Below, piece after piece: positions 1-11,458 of a stretch of DNA of 64,000 nt. The notes beneath the pieces are model-generated. The model was not told the DNA's origin. It saw nothing but the letters and a program-made list of their open reading frames with translations, and ran no database searches. How positions within the stretch are numbered: the first letter of the stretch is position 1; each line of letters begins with the position of its first letter. A program made the translations under genes and the position numbers. The stretch is from Blastomussa wellsi (Eukaryota > Cnidaria > Anthozoa > Scleractinia > Plerogyridae). The stretch is taken from assembly GCA_947652115.1 (NCBI GenBank), contig OX393564.1, positions 3,448,908-3,512,907 of the forward strand, given 5' to 3'.

Positions 1-233
1 TCAGTGCCATTTCCGCGCGTTTGTTGTTTGTTCGAATTGCTGGCTGGAAAAAAATATGGATCATGCGGTGCCAAAAAGTAACAGATAAATTTTTCCCAAC
101 AACCCTCAAGAACTCATGTAAATGTTTTAATATCACATATTTTCATTCATTTGGATAAAATAATGCATTTTTCCACAGTTTACTGACTTGCTTGCTTACT
201 TACTAGATTAGGTTAAAAACCTTAACATCTCAC

Positions 234-678
234 CTTGTAGAGTAACATTAACTGGGGTTTTTGATATCGGAGTTCCCTCTTCCTTGGGAAGATGGCCCGT
301 CACTTTGTTGAGAAAATCCTCTATTGAGTCGTCCGTGGGATCTTCCACAGTTCCCCCTATCGACGGGTTTTGATCGCATTTCACTTCTACCATCCTCTTT
401 GGGCCGTTCCGCAGATTGAGTATTATGGGATAGGTGGTGCGTGCCTGAAGAGTGTTAGCCGTTTCATTTCGTCGCATTGGGAGAAGATATCGGCCGATCA
501 GTCGGTTTATAAGCGTTGTCTTTGCCATGTTTTGTCGACCGACCATAACCAAATGTGGAATGTTGAAGGCGTGTCGTAGAGTTTCATTGCTTATCATGGT
601 TTGAATGAAATCCAAGACCACCCCAAACTCGCTACTTCGGCCATATTTAGCAACGGGTGTTTCAACTACACCTGACAT
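234..678 (-). CDS. dynamin-like GTPase, first coding exon (partial gene)
   Basis: The reading frame starts at an ATG (678-676) and runs 148 codons to a splice donor (CAAG|GTGAG, exon end at 234); the rest of the gene lies beyond position 1. The protein resembles the N-terminus of dynamin-family large GTPases. A P-loop-like motif GRQNMAKT is at residues 47-54, followed by a helix and a short LLPMRRNETANT segment that aligns with the stretch before switch I in dynamins, then TT at residues 81-82 at the switch I position. The G3 (DxPG) and G4 (TKxD) motifs would be in later exons and cannot be checked. Oddity: the second glycine of the GxxxxGK[ST] P-loop is Ala52, while Lys53 and Thr54 are kept. 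This may be a divergent, interferon-Mx-like or orphan dynamin-like protein, with modified nucleotide binding possible. The family call rests on the motif and its surroundings only. Confidence 0.65.
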
Positions 679-960
679 CTCTTGTTATTCTTCTACAATG
701 ATTAAATAAAAACAAAAAAACAGGAAAACATAAGAAAGATCTCGTATCCACAGTAACTGTATTTAGAGGACACTGCCGTTACTTGGTAAAAGTTAGAGAT
801 TTACAGAAGGGTTCTCCAGGCTATAAACTAATTATGTTTGTGTAAGCGATAGTTGATTCCTTATCATCTTATCATGATATCTTAGTGTGTTGTACAGTAA
901 AACGTTTGAACAGACACATTCCCCCAAATACGAGACCTCCACTTAAGCATGAATCTTTCT
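679..960. other. intergenic, 5' side of dynamin-like gene
   Basis: AT-rich DNA immediately upstream of the dynamin-like start codon on the minus strand. It presumably holds the 5' UTR and promoter, but no specific promoter motif is convincing. No coding sequence was seen. Confidence 0.4.
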
Positions 961-1800
961 TGGCTAAACTCTTAGAAAATACAAAACCAAACAGACTAGT
1001 ATTCAAGAAATTAGAATAAAAAAAAGGGTGAACGACCTATTTCAAGTCAACAATCAACTGGGAAACTACGTACCAATTATCTTTCCAATGTACAAAGAGC
1101 ACAACACTTACAGTTTTCAGTTTTGAATTTTTACACCGAAGATTATCAACCAATAGCTTTTTGAACAAAATTGGACTTGTTAACTGCGAAAAATGCACCT
1201 TCTGTCACAGAGACACAGAAAAACTAGTACACCTGTTCTGGGATTGCCCAGAAACTCAGTCCTTCTGGATCAGTTTGTCCTCATGGCTACAATCATGCAA
1301 AGTTTTTGAGAGAGAAACGATGTTACAACTTGATACAGCACTGGGTTTAAAACCAGATAGATCTAAATATAAACTTCAAATTAACTTCTGCTGCCTTCTT
1401 GCTAAATACTATATTTGGATATGCAAGTTAAAAGCTTTTCCACCAATACTTAACATTTTTTAGGTTATATGAAACATATCTACGCAATGGAAAAAAGGGC
1501 CAAAACTTTCAACCAAAATAAATGTAAGCCTGTTGAAGATTTTCTGTACTAGTCCTCTGGGAAAATTTGTAAATTTTGATTTAATTGTCTACCCTCTCTC
1601 TCTTTCTCTGTTTCTCTGTTGTTTTGTTATGTTTTTCTTCTTTCTTTTCTCGGTATAAAATATAGGCTACTTTTTAAGCGTAGCTTGTAATATATACCAG
1701 TAGTAGAAGTATTGTATTATAAGTAGTGTAAGTATCGTATTTGTAGTCGTGGATGTGCGGTTTTGTAAGTATTGTGTTGTAACATAATAAAATATTAATA
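960..1800 (+). mobile_element. LINE (non-LTR retrotransposon) 3' end, degenerate
   Basis: Translation from about 1110 to 1463 gives the C-terminus of a LINE reverse-transcriptase protein: FLHRRLSTNSFLNKIGL, then a zinc-finger-like CEKCTFC...H...C block with HLFWDCPETQSFW. This is the typical zf-RVT tail of L1/Tx1-like elements. The frame shifts upstream of about 1110 and again near 1463, where the continuation (YMKHIYAMEKRAKTFNQ) is in another frame. The 3' UTR ends in an AT-rich tail with AATAAA near 1788-1800. It is 5'-truncated and frameshifted, so it is dead. A TTG-initiated frame at 1161 is part of this protein, not a separate gene. Confidence 0.8.
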
Positions 1801-4099
1801 AACACAAAAATAATAATATTGCATTCATTGATTACAATACAATATTGGTCTGCATTATCGTTTTACTAATTTTTCCTGCAGAATTTTTTATGTATTCTTT
1901 AAATTAGTGCCATTATTTAATAGAACATCGCAGTTACAGAATTACAAAAATGGCGACCATGTATGTTGAAATTTTTGTAAACGTTTTTCTGCAACTGCGA
2001 TTTCCTTGAATATTTTTAGTTTCTCTTGTACTCGCAGAAGAAACCTTTGGAAGCATACGGTATTTCATCTTGATGACCATTTGCACAAAAAATGTGGTAT
2101 TTCGCTAATATAATTAAATAGTCCAATGCCTGCCAATGTGCTGTGTTTTCAAAAAAGCCTTGATTTAATAGAAGTTTTTTTTCATGGTTTTTTATTTACG
2201 TTTACAAAACTTACATTACAATTTACAATATTCTACAAATACTACTTGCAGATATGACGATAAGATAGAGCGCACCTACCTTGCCTAGTTAAATCAGAGA
2301 TACTGCAATCCAACTAATGTCACTAATGAACGTAGTGAAAGCTTGAATTTTCAAAATAGGAACTTTTCAGCCAGACAAAATTGTTTGAGTAAAAGAGGTT
2401 TACAATTGTAAACTTCTACAATAACTCATTGCTAGGTTTCAAACATTTTAGTTCCGGTAACGAAAATTAACAGTTTTAAGCTGTGTGAAATCATTGGATA
2501 TTTCAACTTACTTGTCAGTCGTCACGTGATTTAAAGTACTCGCTGGTTCCACGGATAAAATGGTGGGTATCTTTGCGACTTATATAACTATTTATATACA
2601 CGGGCACTTCGCATGGAGTTCTTTACGAAAACCGTGTGTAGGTGTGGGTAAATTCCCTGGTTGTACCCATGGACCGAGTCATTTGATATGTTAGGAATAG
2701 GGTGTGTAACAGGAGCCCATTATGGGTTGCAAACATTTTAGCACCCTGTTCCTAAAATATCAAATAACACTAGCCAAACTGCTACCATTTCCATCTTCCA
2801 AAAAGCCTAAATCGTGAAAAAAATTACTGGCAGTGTCCTAGAATCACCGAGAAAGGTGATTTCCGAATTAAACCAGAGAAAGATCACTCAATACTTATAC
2901 GATGTTATATATTGAAGGACCGAAACGAATCTTTTTTGAAATGTAAACCCCATCGCACCCCTCCCCTGCGGGATTTACATTTATAGGTGCATTACAGGCT
3001 TGATACAAACTTTGTGTACCTGTAGCCCTCTTTGCAATTACATGTTGTTCCTAAAATACTAATTAATCTCAAAACAAAATGCTCCCCAGTTTATGGTACA
3101 TTAATTGCTAGCGCTCGCTATCTGAAACAGCTTTAAAGAGACTCTTATCGGACTACCTAGATTGAATGATTGATGATTGCTAGTTCATAGATCCCCAAAA
3201 TAATTTCTGATGGCCAATGAAACCACTGAATAGCGAGATAAATTTTTCACAAGCTAGACATTCTAATCTAAGTGCCTACCGGTTCCAGGATTTTTTACAC
3301 AACAACAAATACTCAACTATGCATAGGTTTCGCCTGCTTCTAAAAATATGAAAAATAGTCGCATCAAATACGGGCTATAACCGGAGAGAAAAAGCTAGCG
3401 AATAAGATTACGCCGTTATTAAAACTGGAGCAATTTTTAAGATTTAAAAGTACCTTGTTAGTCCCACGGAGATAATAACTTTATGAAATATTTATCGTCA
3501 ATATTGCTGACTGTTCTTCCAAGCGAATCGTCTGTGTTTCTTCTCAATGCAGACAGAAAGAGCGAACTGGATAAAACTATGCCCTGCAGTCACACGAAAA
3601 TATACTTTTTCCGCTGTAAACGATGGAAAGAATGGTTCTTCTCTTTAAACGCTTACCCGGAAACTGATTGTGGCTTTCTTGGAAACATTCGCTCCGCTGC
3701 ATAATTATTAAATGATAACGAGGCTGGTAATAGGATAGCTTCTGATCTCCCATAGGCTTTATTATTCTATTCGATATCAGTTATGATTCAGCTAAGGACA
3801 CAAACAAAAGGCAATATTCAGCCTGTTTGCCCCGCTTGGGGGCCATGCATAAAGTTGTTAGCTGCGTGGGGTCTGTAATATCTGGGTGGTATATTCAGCG
3901 TATTTTCCACCTACTTTGTTGAACAAACGCGAATCATTTTTCATTCACGACAAGAAAAACAAACTAGTATTTTTCCCATTATTAACAGATATACTTAATC
4001 CAATAAAGATTGCAAGGAGCAAGGCTGATAACCTTACCCACTCCTCCCTAGAGCAAGAATTATCCTGTTTTTTCGTAGAATCGACTAGATTACCTTTTA
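1801..4099. other. intergenic, no gene recognised
   Basis: About 2.3 kb of AT-rich sequence with only short open frames that resemble nothing known, such as a 73-codon frame at 3483-3704. The only structure seen is the small foldback at 2679-2766. Confidence 0.45.
2679..2766. repeat. small foldback (inverted repeat)
   Basis: Arms of about 26 bp (TCATTTGATATGTTAGGAAT... and its near reverse complement ending CCTAAAATATCAAATA) flank a short loop containing GGGTTGCAAACATTTTAG. It is MITE-like or a solo hairpin; no target-site duplication was established. Confidence 0.65.
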
Positions 4100-4189
4100 C
4101 CGGGTTTAAGACGATTTCCTAGAAAGTCAAGTTCCATAAAACATAATACTTGGAAACGATCCAGCTTAGCTTAGATTACAGTATCTCGT
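4100..4189 (+). repeat. 90-bp direct repeat, copy 1
   Basis: This block, beginning CGGGTTTAAGACGATTTCC and ending GTATCTCGT, recurs at 4503-4592 with a single visible difference (GATCCAG versus GATTCAG). The copies lie 403 bp apart. Near-identity indicates a recent duplication. Neither copy codes for a recognisable protein, although copy 1 overlaps the end of a short open frame (3886-4122). Confidence 0.85.
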
Positions 4190-4502
4190 CAAAAAAGTTC
4201 CCAGAATAGCCATATGCGCTGGCGTGAAATAAACTAAAATTGATTCCTACAGTTGAAATATATGTCACAAGTTTGTTATGTTTTCCATGAAAGCCAAATT
4301 TCCTAAAGTCAAATTCCAAGAAAGGAAAATTCCCAGAAAGTCAAATTCAAAGAAAAATTTTCACAAATTGCTTCCAACTAAAATTGCATAAAATTTCCCT
4401 TCATTTCAAGTTTTTAAGAGTAAATTTCTAGGATCGATGTTGTTATTTCACGACTCTTTCATGTTTTTTCCATTTCTCTTGACGGAAATTACTGAGCTCA
4501 AC

Positions 4503-4592
4503 CCGGGTTTAAGACGATTTCCTAGAAAGTCAAGTTCCATAAAACATAATACTTGGAAACGATTCAGCTTAGCTTAGATTACAGTATCTCGT
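4503..4592 (+). repeat. 90-bp direct repeat, copy 2
   Basis: Second copy of the 4100-4189 block, ending GTATCTCGT. It is followed within 10 bp by the left end of the G-rich MITE at 4602. Confidence 0.85.
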
Positions 4593-4601
4593 GCAGTGAC
4601 T

Positions 4602-4723
4602 CAGTGGCGGGCCCAGGCCTTGAGGTAAGGAGCGTGGGGGGGGGGGGGGGGGGTTGAAAAATTTAAGTGGAGAGTCACGTGGACCATTACCAAAAATAAG
4701 GGGGTCCCCTAGAACCGCCACAG
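4602..4723. mobile_element. MITE with CAGTGGCGG termini
   Basis: The left end CAGTGGCGGGCCCAGG is mirrored at the right by GAACCGCCAC. The interior contains an 18-base G run and no coding capacity. Such termini are typical of hAT-like non-autonomous elements; the assignment is tentative. Confidence 0.6.
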
Positions 4724-4880
4724 TGGCTTCATGAGATACTTAAATAGTGGTCGTGCGGTTTTCAATAAAGGCATGTTCATTGAAATCGGTGGTTATAAAT
4801 ACATATAATTAAAATCCATTCCGACAAGCGCGACAGGATAGAACTATGGACTGGACCGGTGAACTCGGAACGGAAGGAAG

Positions 4881-4997
4881 TAGCCTGCGTAGCTGGCGGG
4901 ATTCACGGCGAAGTGCTTTTGTTTTTTGGAGGCCGTCATCGGAGCGGCAAAGCCGTGGAGAGCTCGCACCCTCAAATCCCGCCGGCTACGCAGGCTA
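4881..4997. mobile_element. foldback MITE
   Basis: TAGCCTGCGTAGCTGGCGGG at the left end is matched by an inverted TCCCGCCGGCTACGCAGGCTA-like right end. The element is 117 bp with a non-coding interior. The short plus-strand frame at 4926-5117 overlaps it and is not a gene. Confidence 0.8.
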
Positions 4998-5465
4998 GGA
5001 AGGAAGGTTAAAGAACAACTTGAAGTAAAACAGCTTCGCTCAAAAACGAATCAGATTTATTCTTATACAACTGGCTTCCCACCGCTAAGTTTTACGCCTG
5101 GCAATAATCATGGATAAGGCTTTAAATCTTGTCTTCGCTTCGCAACAAACGAGCACAACCATTGACGAGAAAAAAAAGTTTATCTAGGGAGGGTTTATGT
5201 TCTACCTTCGTCGTCTCGGTGGCAATTGCAAGGACCAACACAAACACGTTAGATAACAGAGAAATAACAGTTAGCTTGTTTCTTAATTAACAAACGTGTT
5301 ATTCTTTTCAAGCAATTTTAAAAACACGTTCTTATAAACACAAGATTCAGTACTCCTTCACTAGTTTTACCATGTAATAACACACCTAAAATAGATTTAC
5401 ATGATTGAATTGACGAAATTTTGCCTTACGTTGAGCGATATAGCCCGATACCCAAATGCAAGATT
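4998..5465. other. intergenic, 3' flank of exonuclease copy A
   Basis: Downstream (minus-strand) flank of the exonuclease gene. It probably holds the 3' UTR; nothing else was recognised. Confidence 0.4.
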
Positions 5466-7073
5466 TCATTCTGGCTTTGGCACTTTAGAGTTCACGCTTG
5501 AGACGACTGCATGTACTTTACGCTTCTGTGAATTATCGACCTTGTTCAATATCGCTGCTCTATATATTAGCCTAACTCTCTCATCCTTCTCCCAGAGGTT
5601 GGCTTTTTGAATTTTTTCCACTGACATTTCTTCGAGCGTGTTTCCTCTCAGTGACGGCATCGTACAGTAAAATTGTTCAGCTCGTACAGCAAAAGGCTTC
5701 AAATCTTTATTTGACGTTTTTCTCTCTCTACAGATGACGTCCAAAGCGAGAAACAATTCTGTGTCGATGATACACTGCGGGAAGTCCTTAACAAGGTCGG
5801 TAATGTTGGAGTGACCTATTTTATCTAGTAGTTTCTTCAGGAGTGAATGTCCGGCGAGGGAATCACACACGGCATCATGGAGTCCTTCTTCCCAGTTCAC
5901 TTTGTCTCCCTGTTCGAACACCGAATGTATTTCAAACCCTTCTTGATCCTCTGATACAAAACAGGTCTGGTAGAGAAAGAGAATGCTTTGGCCCTTTTTG
6001 ATCCGTATAGAGAACTGATCTAATAGGGTTGCCAAGTCATGATTCTTGAGATCGGGAAATGCCTTGATCGCAAGTCTAAATAGGTCAACCCACTTGATCT
6101 TTTTCATTAGCGCTTTGTTGTCTTCGTTACCTTCTAGTCTGTCAAACTCGGCCATCAATAAATCCCAGTCAAAGAGGCAGTTATAACACACAACATACTC
6201 GACGTTTTCCAAAAATTTGCACAACTTCGGCGCCACGTCGGCAAAAGTAGGCTTCCCTTGAAGGGCGTCCGGTGATAACTTGTGCACTCGCTGAGCGTCC
6301 ATTTGTTCTGTTTTGGGTTTGCAAGGATTACAATACGTCATCCACGGTGAAACAACATTATTTTCGACTTTAACAACGCCTATTTGTACGATGCGGTCTG
6401 TTTTTCTATCCAGTCCTGTGGTTTCGACGTCCAAAACTGCATACACTGGTGGAAGGCTTTGGTTCAGAGGCTCTGCCGTGGGAGAGCACAAGATCTGCAA
6501 AAAAGTGGCTGTGTTAAAATCGTGTTTGGCTAGGACCACGGCCACCCAGATATTACAGGTCTATTTATCTGTCAATATGCTCTCTCATTGCCTGGACAGA
6601 ATATTGGAGGTTTTGGGTTCCTTTGAATGTACCATGTTTTTATGGCAACGTGGAACACGAAAATAGCAAGCGGTAAATCATGAATGAATTAACTATATTT
6701 GAGTGTCAACTGTATCTAGCACTGACGTACTAATTGGGAACACTGTAAAGAAAAAAACTCAAATCAAATGCAAATGTTGGTTTTTGTGGAGAGGGGAAAC
6801 CGGAGGACCCGGAGAAAAACATCTCGGAGCAGAGTGGAGAACCAACAAACTCAATGCACATATGACGCCAGCTCCGGGAATCGAACCCTGGCCACCAACC
6901 CTGCTCCCCTAAACCGCTAAACCATATTTTCTCACCTTCTGTCCTCCTGTTGGCTGCAGGTTGCATTTAGCTCGTTCTTCAACCTGGTCAGCTGCTTGGA
7001 CCAAAGCGCCATTCTCTTCTTCTTCCAATTCATCCATTAAGCTATTAAGAACTGTGTCGGTCAGTTGGTCCAT
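5466..7073 (-). CDS. DEDDh 3'-5' exonuclease domain protein, copy A (two coding exons)
   Basis: Gene model complement(join(5466..6494, 6936..7073)), 388 aa. Exon 1 is 46 codons, from the ATG at 7073 (MDQLTDTVLNSLMDELEEEE, acidic) to the donor AG|GTGAG. Exon 2 follows the acceptor TTTTTTGCAG|ATC in phase 0. The DnaQ/PolC-type exonuclease core lies at about residues 63-265: ExoI LDVETTG with D68 and E70; ExoII YNCLFDWDLL with D155; ExoIII LHDAVCD with H252 and D257. All five catalytic residues of the DEDDh class are present, so metal-dependent 3'-5' nuclease activity on DNA or RNA is expected; the substrate is unknown. The C-terminal ~120 residues (from FPQCIIDTELFLA) match no domain I recognise and end in a basic KRK cluster. 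A tandem paralogue lies at 12.0-13.1 kb. The open frame continues upstream from a GTG at 6545, but that stretch is intron. Confidence 0.85.
6728..6930 (-). mobile_element. tRNA-derived SINE in the intron of exonuclease copy A
   Basis: Read on the minus strand, it has a tRNA-like head with a clear B box (GGTTCGATTCCCGG, about 6888-6875). A body follows with GAGTTTGTTGGTTCTCC, then a CTCCGGGT...CCGGTTTCCCCTC block. The same body design recurs in the SINE at 51.8-52.07 kb. Its 5' end lies only about 5-8 nt from the exon 1 splice donor at 6935. Confidence 0.75.
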
Positions 7074-7560
7074 GATCAGGACGTTTATCTTCTACTCCTA
7101 ACCTCCTTTCTTGAAAATCTGAAAGAAAACTGCTAAGTCAACGAAAATCGTTAAAGCAGGGAAAATATTTTTAGCGATGGAAATACGTATTTTTATAAAA
7201 TTGGTTACAATTTTATTAAACCAATGAACACGTAAATTTCTGATCGATCAGGCGAGTTCGAGACGGTTGAGTCAAGGAACAGTAAGTCTCATTACTCACA
7301 AACCTTACATAAACATGTTTGAAGCATGATCGAGACGTACGGGTATCCAAGGGACCGTGTTGCAGCAAGCTTTTAGCCAGATAGCCGTCCAAGCTGCAAT
7401 TATGTTATGTTGTGTGACATTGTCTAGCGTGACAATGTCATGTTCTAAAAAGGTTTGGATGCATACTGGGAATAAAAAGGTGAAGCATGTGCTGTTCAAT
7501 ATGATATGTCTGTCGTGTGACGTAGTCTTGTTTCAATTTACTTCGTGTTCGGATTCAGCA
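7074..7560. other. upstream region of exonuclease copy A
   Basis: Presumed promoter/5' UTR side of the minus-strand exonuclease gene. No convincing motif was seen. It grades into the gypsy remnant at about 7560. Confidence 0.4.
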
Positions 7561-8430
7561 CACTACATTGACGACGAGGATGGGGTTGTCATCATTTCTG
7601 ATTGTACCTACTTGGAATTCGGAAGCCACTTCAAAGTTATAACAGACCACAAACCTCTGCTACAAATCTGTCCAACTTCGCAAGCTTCAGCAACAATCGT
7701 CTGTTGGCGTCTAAAGTTACAGTCTTTCGACTTTGAAGTGTTATACTCGAGAGGTGATTTGAATCCAGCGGACTATATTTAAAGGAATCTCCAAGGCAGT
7801 ACTCAGTGTAATCACACTGCCAAGTCCGCAGAGCAGTTTGTTAACCTTGTTGCGACACAGGCCACATCCAAGGCGTTGCAAAAGGAAGAGATCATTGAAG
7901 CTATATCACAAGTGCGCCTCATACTGGTGAGTAGGACAATCTGAAACCTGTAGACGGAGTTGACACCAACACTCTCAACACATCTTTCCTAATATCCGCA
8001 GTGAGCTGACCTCGGTGGATGGGAAGATTGTACTCCGTGGAAACCGCCTTGTGATTCCGGATACCCTTCAAAAGCGAGTGGTTGAATTAGCTGATGAAGG
8101 CCACCAAGGATTAGCCAAGACACGCAGTCTGTTAGTTCAAAGGTCTGGTTTCTGAGAATGGACAGTGTCGTGGATGCAGTGGTCCCTGGTAGCAAGTGAG
8201 TGTTCACTTCTATGAGGTGGCCGATCACTGTGTTCTCGTTGTGATCGACGATTACTCCAGATTCCCTGAAGTCCAGATTGTGCATTCAAATGGCACTAAA
8301 GCTGTGATTCCCAAGCTGGTTTCCCTCAGGTTGTGAACATTGACAATGGCCCTCCCTTTCATGGTCATGAATTCAAACAATTTGCCGAGTATCTTGGTTT
8401 CAATCACCGCAAAGTAACTTCGTGTTCGGA
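7561..8430 (+). mobile_element. Ty3/gypsy pol remnant (RNase H + integrase), decayed
   Basis: Pieces in several frames follow gypsy pol order. RNase H comes first, about 7600-7782 (FGSHFKVITDHKPLLQI, then LKLQSFDFEVLYSRGDLNPADYI). An integrase HHCC-region piece follows at about 8020-8150 (GKIVLRGNRLVIPDTLQKRVVELADEGHQGL). An integrase core piece is at about 8215-8430 (VLVVIDDYSRFPEVQIVHSNGTKAVIPKL). Stops and frameshifts separate the parts, no LTRs were seen, and protease and reverse transcriptase are missing. It is a dead fragment. Confidence 0.8.
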
Positions 8431-8552
8431 TATAGCACATTACAGACGCGTCCTGTCCAAGGCCACTTTTCTTTAAAAAAATGTTTTATTTTCCCCATAG
8501 CACATATTTGGGCAGCCACTTTTCGAATCCTGACTGAAAGCATGTGTTGCAG

Positions 8553-8720
8553 CCAGGGCATAGCTAGGTGGGGGGGGGGGGGTCCTGGGGTGCCCGTGAC
8601 CCCCCTCTCTTTGTGAGACTTTTTAGTAAACAACATACAATGTTCAGATGGCGAAAACACGCGAATCCGAAGAATCAACATAGTGACATACAGTGTGACC
8701 CCCCCTGGCTATGGCCCTGG
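8553..8720. mobile_element. MITE with CCAGGGC termini
   Basis: The left end CCAGGGCATAGCTAGG is mirrored by the right end CCTGGCTATGGCCCTGG. The interior has a G/C-rich homopolymer tract and no coding content. Confidence 0.75.
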
Positions 8721-8879
8721 GTGCAGTTGGTTCAAGTGGCTCTATCAAAGAATATCTTATGTAGTAGGGTATGTAGTAGCTACTAGTCAGGCAAGTATAT
8801 AGTAAGACTAGTAGCTTTATTTTCCAGTGTCAAATCCTAAAAGCAAAATAGTCTGCCAAAGAAATACATTAACATTCCT

Positions 8880-9918
8880 TGCATCTTATATGTAAATGAC
8901 ATTTCATCAGGAATTCTATCAACGGTTAAATTGTATGCGGATGATACCAAGGTTTATAGAGAGATCTCCGACATGGCTAGAGACACAGTCACTCTTCAGT
9001 CGGACTTATTCCACCTTAAGAGTTGGTCTGAGGCCTGGCAGTTAAACTTCAATGTGAACAAATGTGAAATTATGCTAGTGACACATAATCGTGATAAATC
9101 TGTTCCAAATTACTCCCTCGTACCGCGTGGAGAACGTTTAAGCCCAGTGAGTACTGTAAAAGACCTCGGCATTACAATCTCCCATGACCTCTCGTGGACT
9201 TTACACGTTGTTGAGGTGGTCAATAAGGCCAATAAAGTTCTTGGTCTAATCAAACGAACAATCGGTTCTGTAAACAAAGAAATCTTTTCCACATTGTACA
9301 AGGCTCTCGTGACCAATCCTCGAGTACGCTTCCCCTGCATGGTGCCCTTACTTGGTTAAGAATATTGTTCTCTTAGAGAAAGTTCAGAGAAGAGCTTCTC
9401 GATTGGCCTTAGGTCAGCGATGGGGAGAGATGTCATATGAAGATCGCTGTAAACTGTTGCATTGGTCGCAGTTGAGTGATAGACTATATTTTTCTTTGAT
9501 TGAATGCTATAAACTTGTATTCGGATTGAACAGTCTTTGTTTTCGTGATTTTTTTGAGTTTGCTTCAAAACATACCAGGTCCAATCATAACTACAAACTA
9601 CAAGTTAAATCGGCGAACTGTAATTGTTATAAATATTCATTCTTTGTTAAAATTATTCGTGAATGGAATGACCTGCCTGCCAATGTTGTTGAAGTAGGAA
9701 ATTTGAGATGTTTTAAATTAGCTCTTAAATCATATATGTGTATTTCTTAGGGTTTTTCTTTTTTTATCCATTTTAGAGTCTACTTATAGATATATATTTT
9801 TGATTTTTATTCTGGAAGTTTATTCACATAGGGTCAACCTCTTAAACTTCCTTTTTAGGGTATTACTTGTATTTATTTGTTTATAATACCTTAAATAAAG
9901 TATGTATGTATGTATGTA
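8880..9918 (+). mobile_element. CR1/L2/Jockey-type LINE, 3' half of the RT ORF, one frameshift
   Basis: Frame 1 (about 8880-9359) contains the reverse-transcriptase catalytic motif LYADDTKVY (8927-8953), then LQSDLFHLKSWSEAWQLNFN and NKCEIML, and the thumb with VKDLGITISHDLSW. At about 9315-9335 the frame shifts. The second frame carries LEYASPAWCPYLVKNI, then LEKVQRRASRLALGQ to a stop at 9750. This is the usual C-terminal order of CR1/L2-like LINEs. The 3' end is a TAAATAAAG followed by (TATG)n, about 9890-9918, a typical simple-repeat LINE tail. It is 5'-truncated and frameshifted. A small inverted repeat is not evident. Confidence 0.85.
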
Positions 9919-10742
9919 ATATCTGTACCAGACACATTTTTGCCAGGGGGGGGGGGGGGGGGCAGTGAACCATTTGCCCAAAAAATTCTCCCAAATTGCC
10001 TTGCCCAAATTTTTTCATGCTGCCCAAGAAATCTGATTTGCCCAGAATATCATATCTAATAAACAATGGTGCTAATTCTAACAATAACAATAAAGTAATA
10101 AAAAGCGACAAACATTACAATGAGAAGATGCAGTCAGAGATGGTGTCTTTGAATTTTGTAGTTGAATCTACCAAGAAGCCAAATCGCATTTTGGGTTCGT
10201 ACTCACAGACTAGGTTCGATTTGAGACCCAAGGGCTCATTCCCCGAACAGCGCGAATCTCGTTACTGTAGGATTCATATAGACTTTTATGTAGAATGACA
10301 AAAACATCAGGTTTATCTAAGTAAGCGGCTGCGATCAATCACTGTACTATAAAAGAAATATCGCAGTTTCACTTTCCATATACTGAATCACTGACGATCA
10401 CAGAAGATGTTAAATCATATATTTTCACTGCAAGTCTGCCTCCATCCGCGATCGTCTACGACCATCACACACGTACACGCAGCATTTACACAGAAGCAAC
10501 TGAATATTCTGAACGTACCTTGTTTCAATCTGTCCACGACTCCTGGCGAAACATTCTGCATCAATCATGAGCGTGACCAGCCTGAAACCTTCATCGGTCA
10601 AATGAAACCATCCTGTAAATGAAAAACCCCTCTAAAACGAGAAGAAGCGAAGCCGAATTTCCTTCGCTTTTCGTCTTCTGTTTACAAGCGTTGTGTTCAC
10701 TATTTGTTTAACCAGCCAATAGCTAGTCTTTCTGCAACCTCG
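9919..10742. other. non-coding, G-tract repeat and unassigned sequence
   Basis: 9940-10045 is a decayed copy of the repeat that also occurs at 24.0-24.17 kb (G run, then GTGAACCATTTGCCC and CAAATTGCCTTGCCC). The remainder holds no recognisable gene. Confidence 0.5.
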
Positions 10743-10811
10743 CCTCGTCCCAGGGCGCTTTCTTTCTTCCAGCCCCTCGAATTTGAAGGGAAAAGCGCCC
10801 TGGGGGAGAGG
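10743..10811. mobile_element. short hairpin repeat (CCTCGTCCCAGGGCG ends)
   Basis: Inverted ends CCTCGTCCCAGGGCGCTTT and AAAGCGCCCTGGGGGAGAGG close a 69-bp hairpin. It resembles the short hairpins at 24909-24976 and 60100-60137. Confidence 0.7.
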
Positions 10812-11458
10812 TTTATCAAAAAATCTGAACATCAACAGCAAGAATGGCGTAACATATATTAAATATTAAATATTGAAATAATTAGGCTCTTACTCCTTGT
10901 ACCATATTCAAATCAGAGTCCATTATGCAAATTTAGTACATTGTTTTACCTTTATTCACGACGCTTTGTGGTTTGGGGCAGCATTGTTTCTCATCATTTG
11001 ATTCTTTTGTTGTACGTCATCTGTTTCCGGTACACCAAGAAGCAAGGAGCTAATAATTCATATATGAACTTGGCAGTGAATTTCTAATTTAAGCAGTTGG
11101 AAGAATTTTTCGCGTTAGCGACCAAATATCCTGGATGCTAGCATGCCTCATCACACCTTATCTAGAGTACCTAGAATTCTGAAGATTTGTAAAGATAAAT
11201 CTGGGGCAAAATTAAGCCTGTTTCCAAAGAGCAGCATGTACTACCAAACGCCATCTTGGATTTAGATGACCTGGACGTTGTGTATGAACCATTTCAGTGT
11301 CCTCTTTGCAACACGCGTTAATTGTGAAAACGGCGTTTTAATGCGCGTTCTTCTATTAATACCATATATGAATTACAATTAAAGCAAATCAAACAAAAAA
11401 TCGTTGTTGGTACTTTGTTACAGCCTTGCTAAGAAAACCGTGAATACCTGAAATATTT
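10812..11458. other. intergenic, nothing recognised
   Basis: AT-rich sequence with no gene, RNA or repeat that I can support. Confidence 0.4.

Noticed and set aside
7357..7782. 141-codon plus-strand frame as a host gene
   Set aside because: The C-terminal half is gypsy RNase H, and the frame is part of a decayed retroelement.
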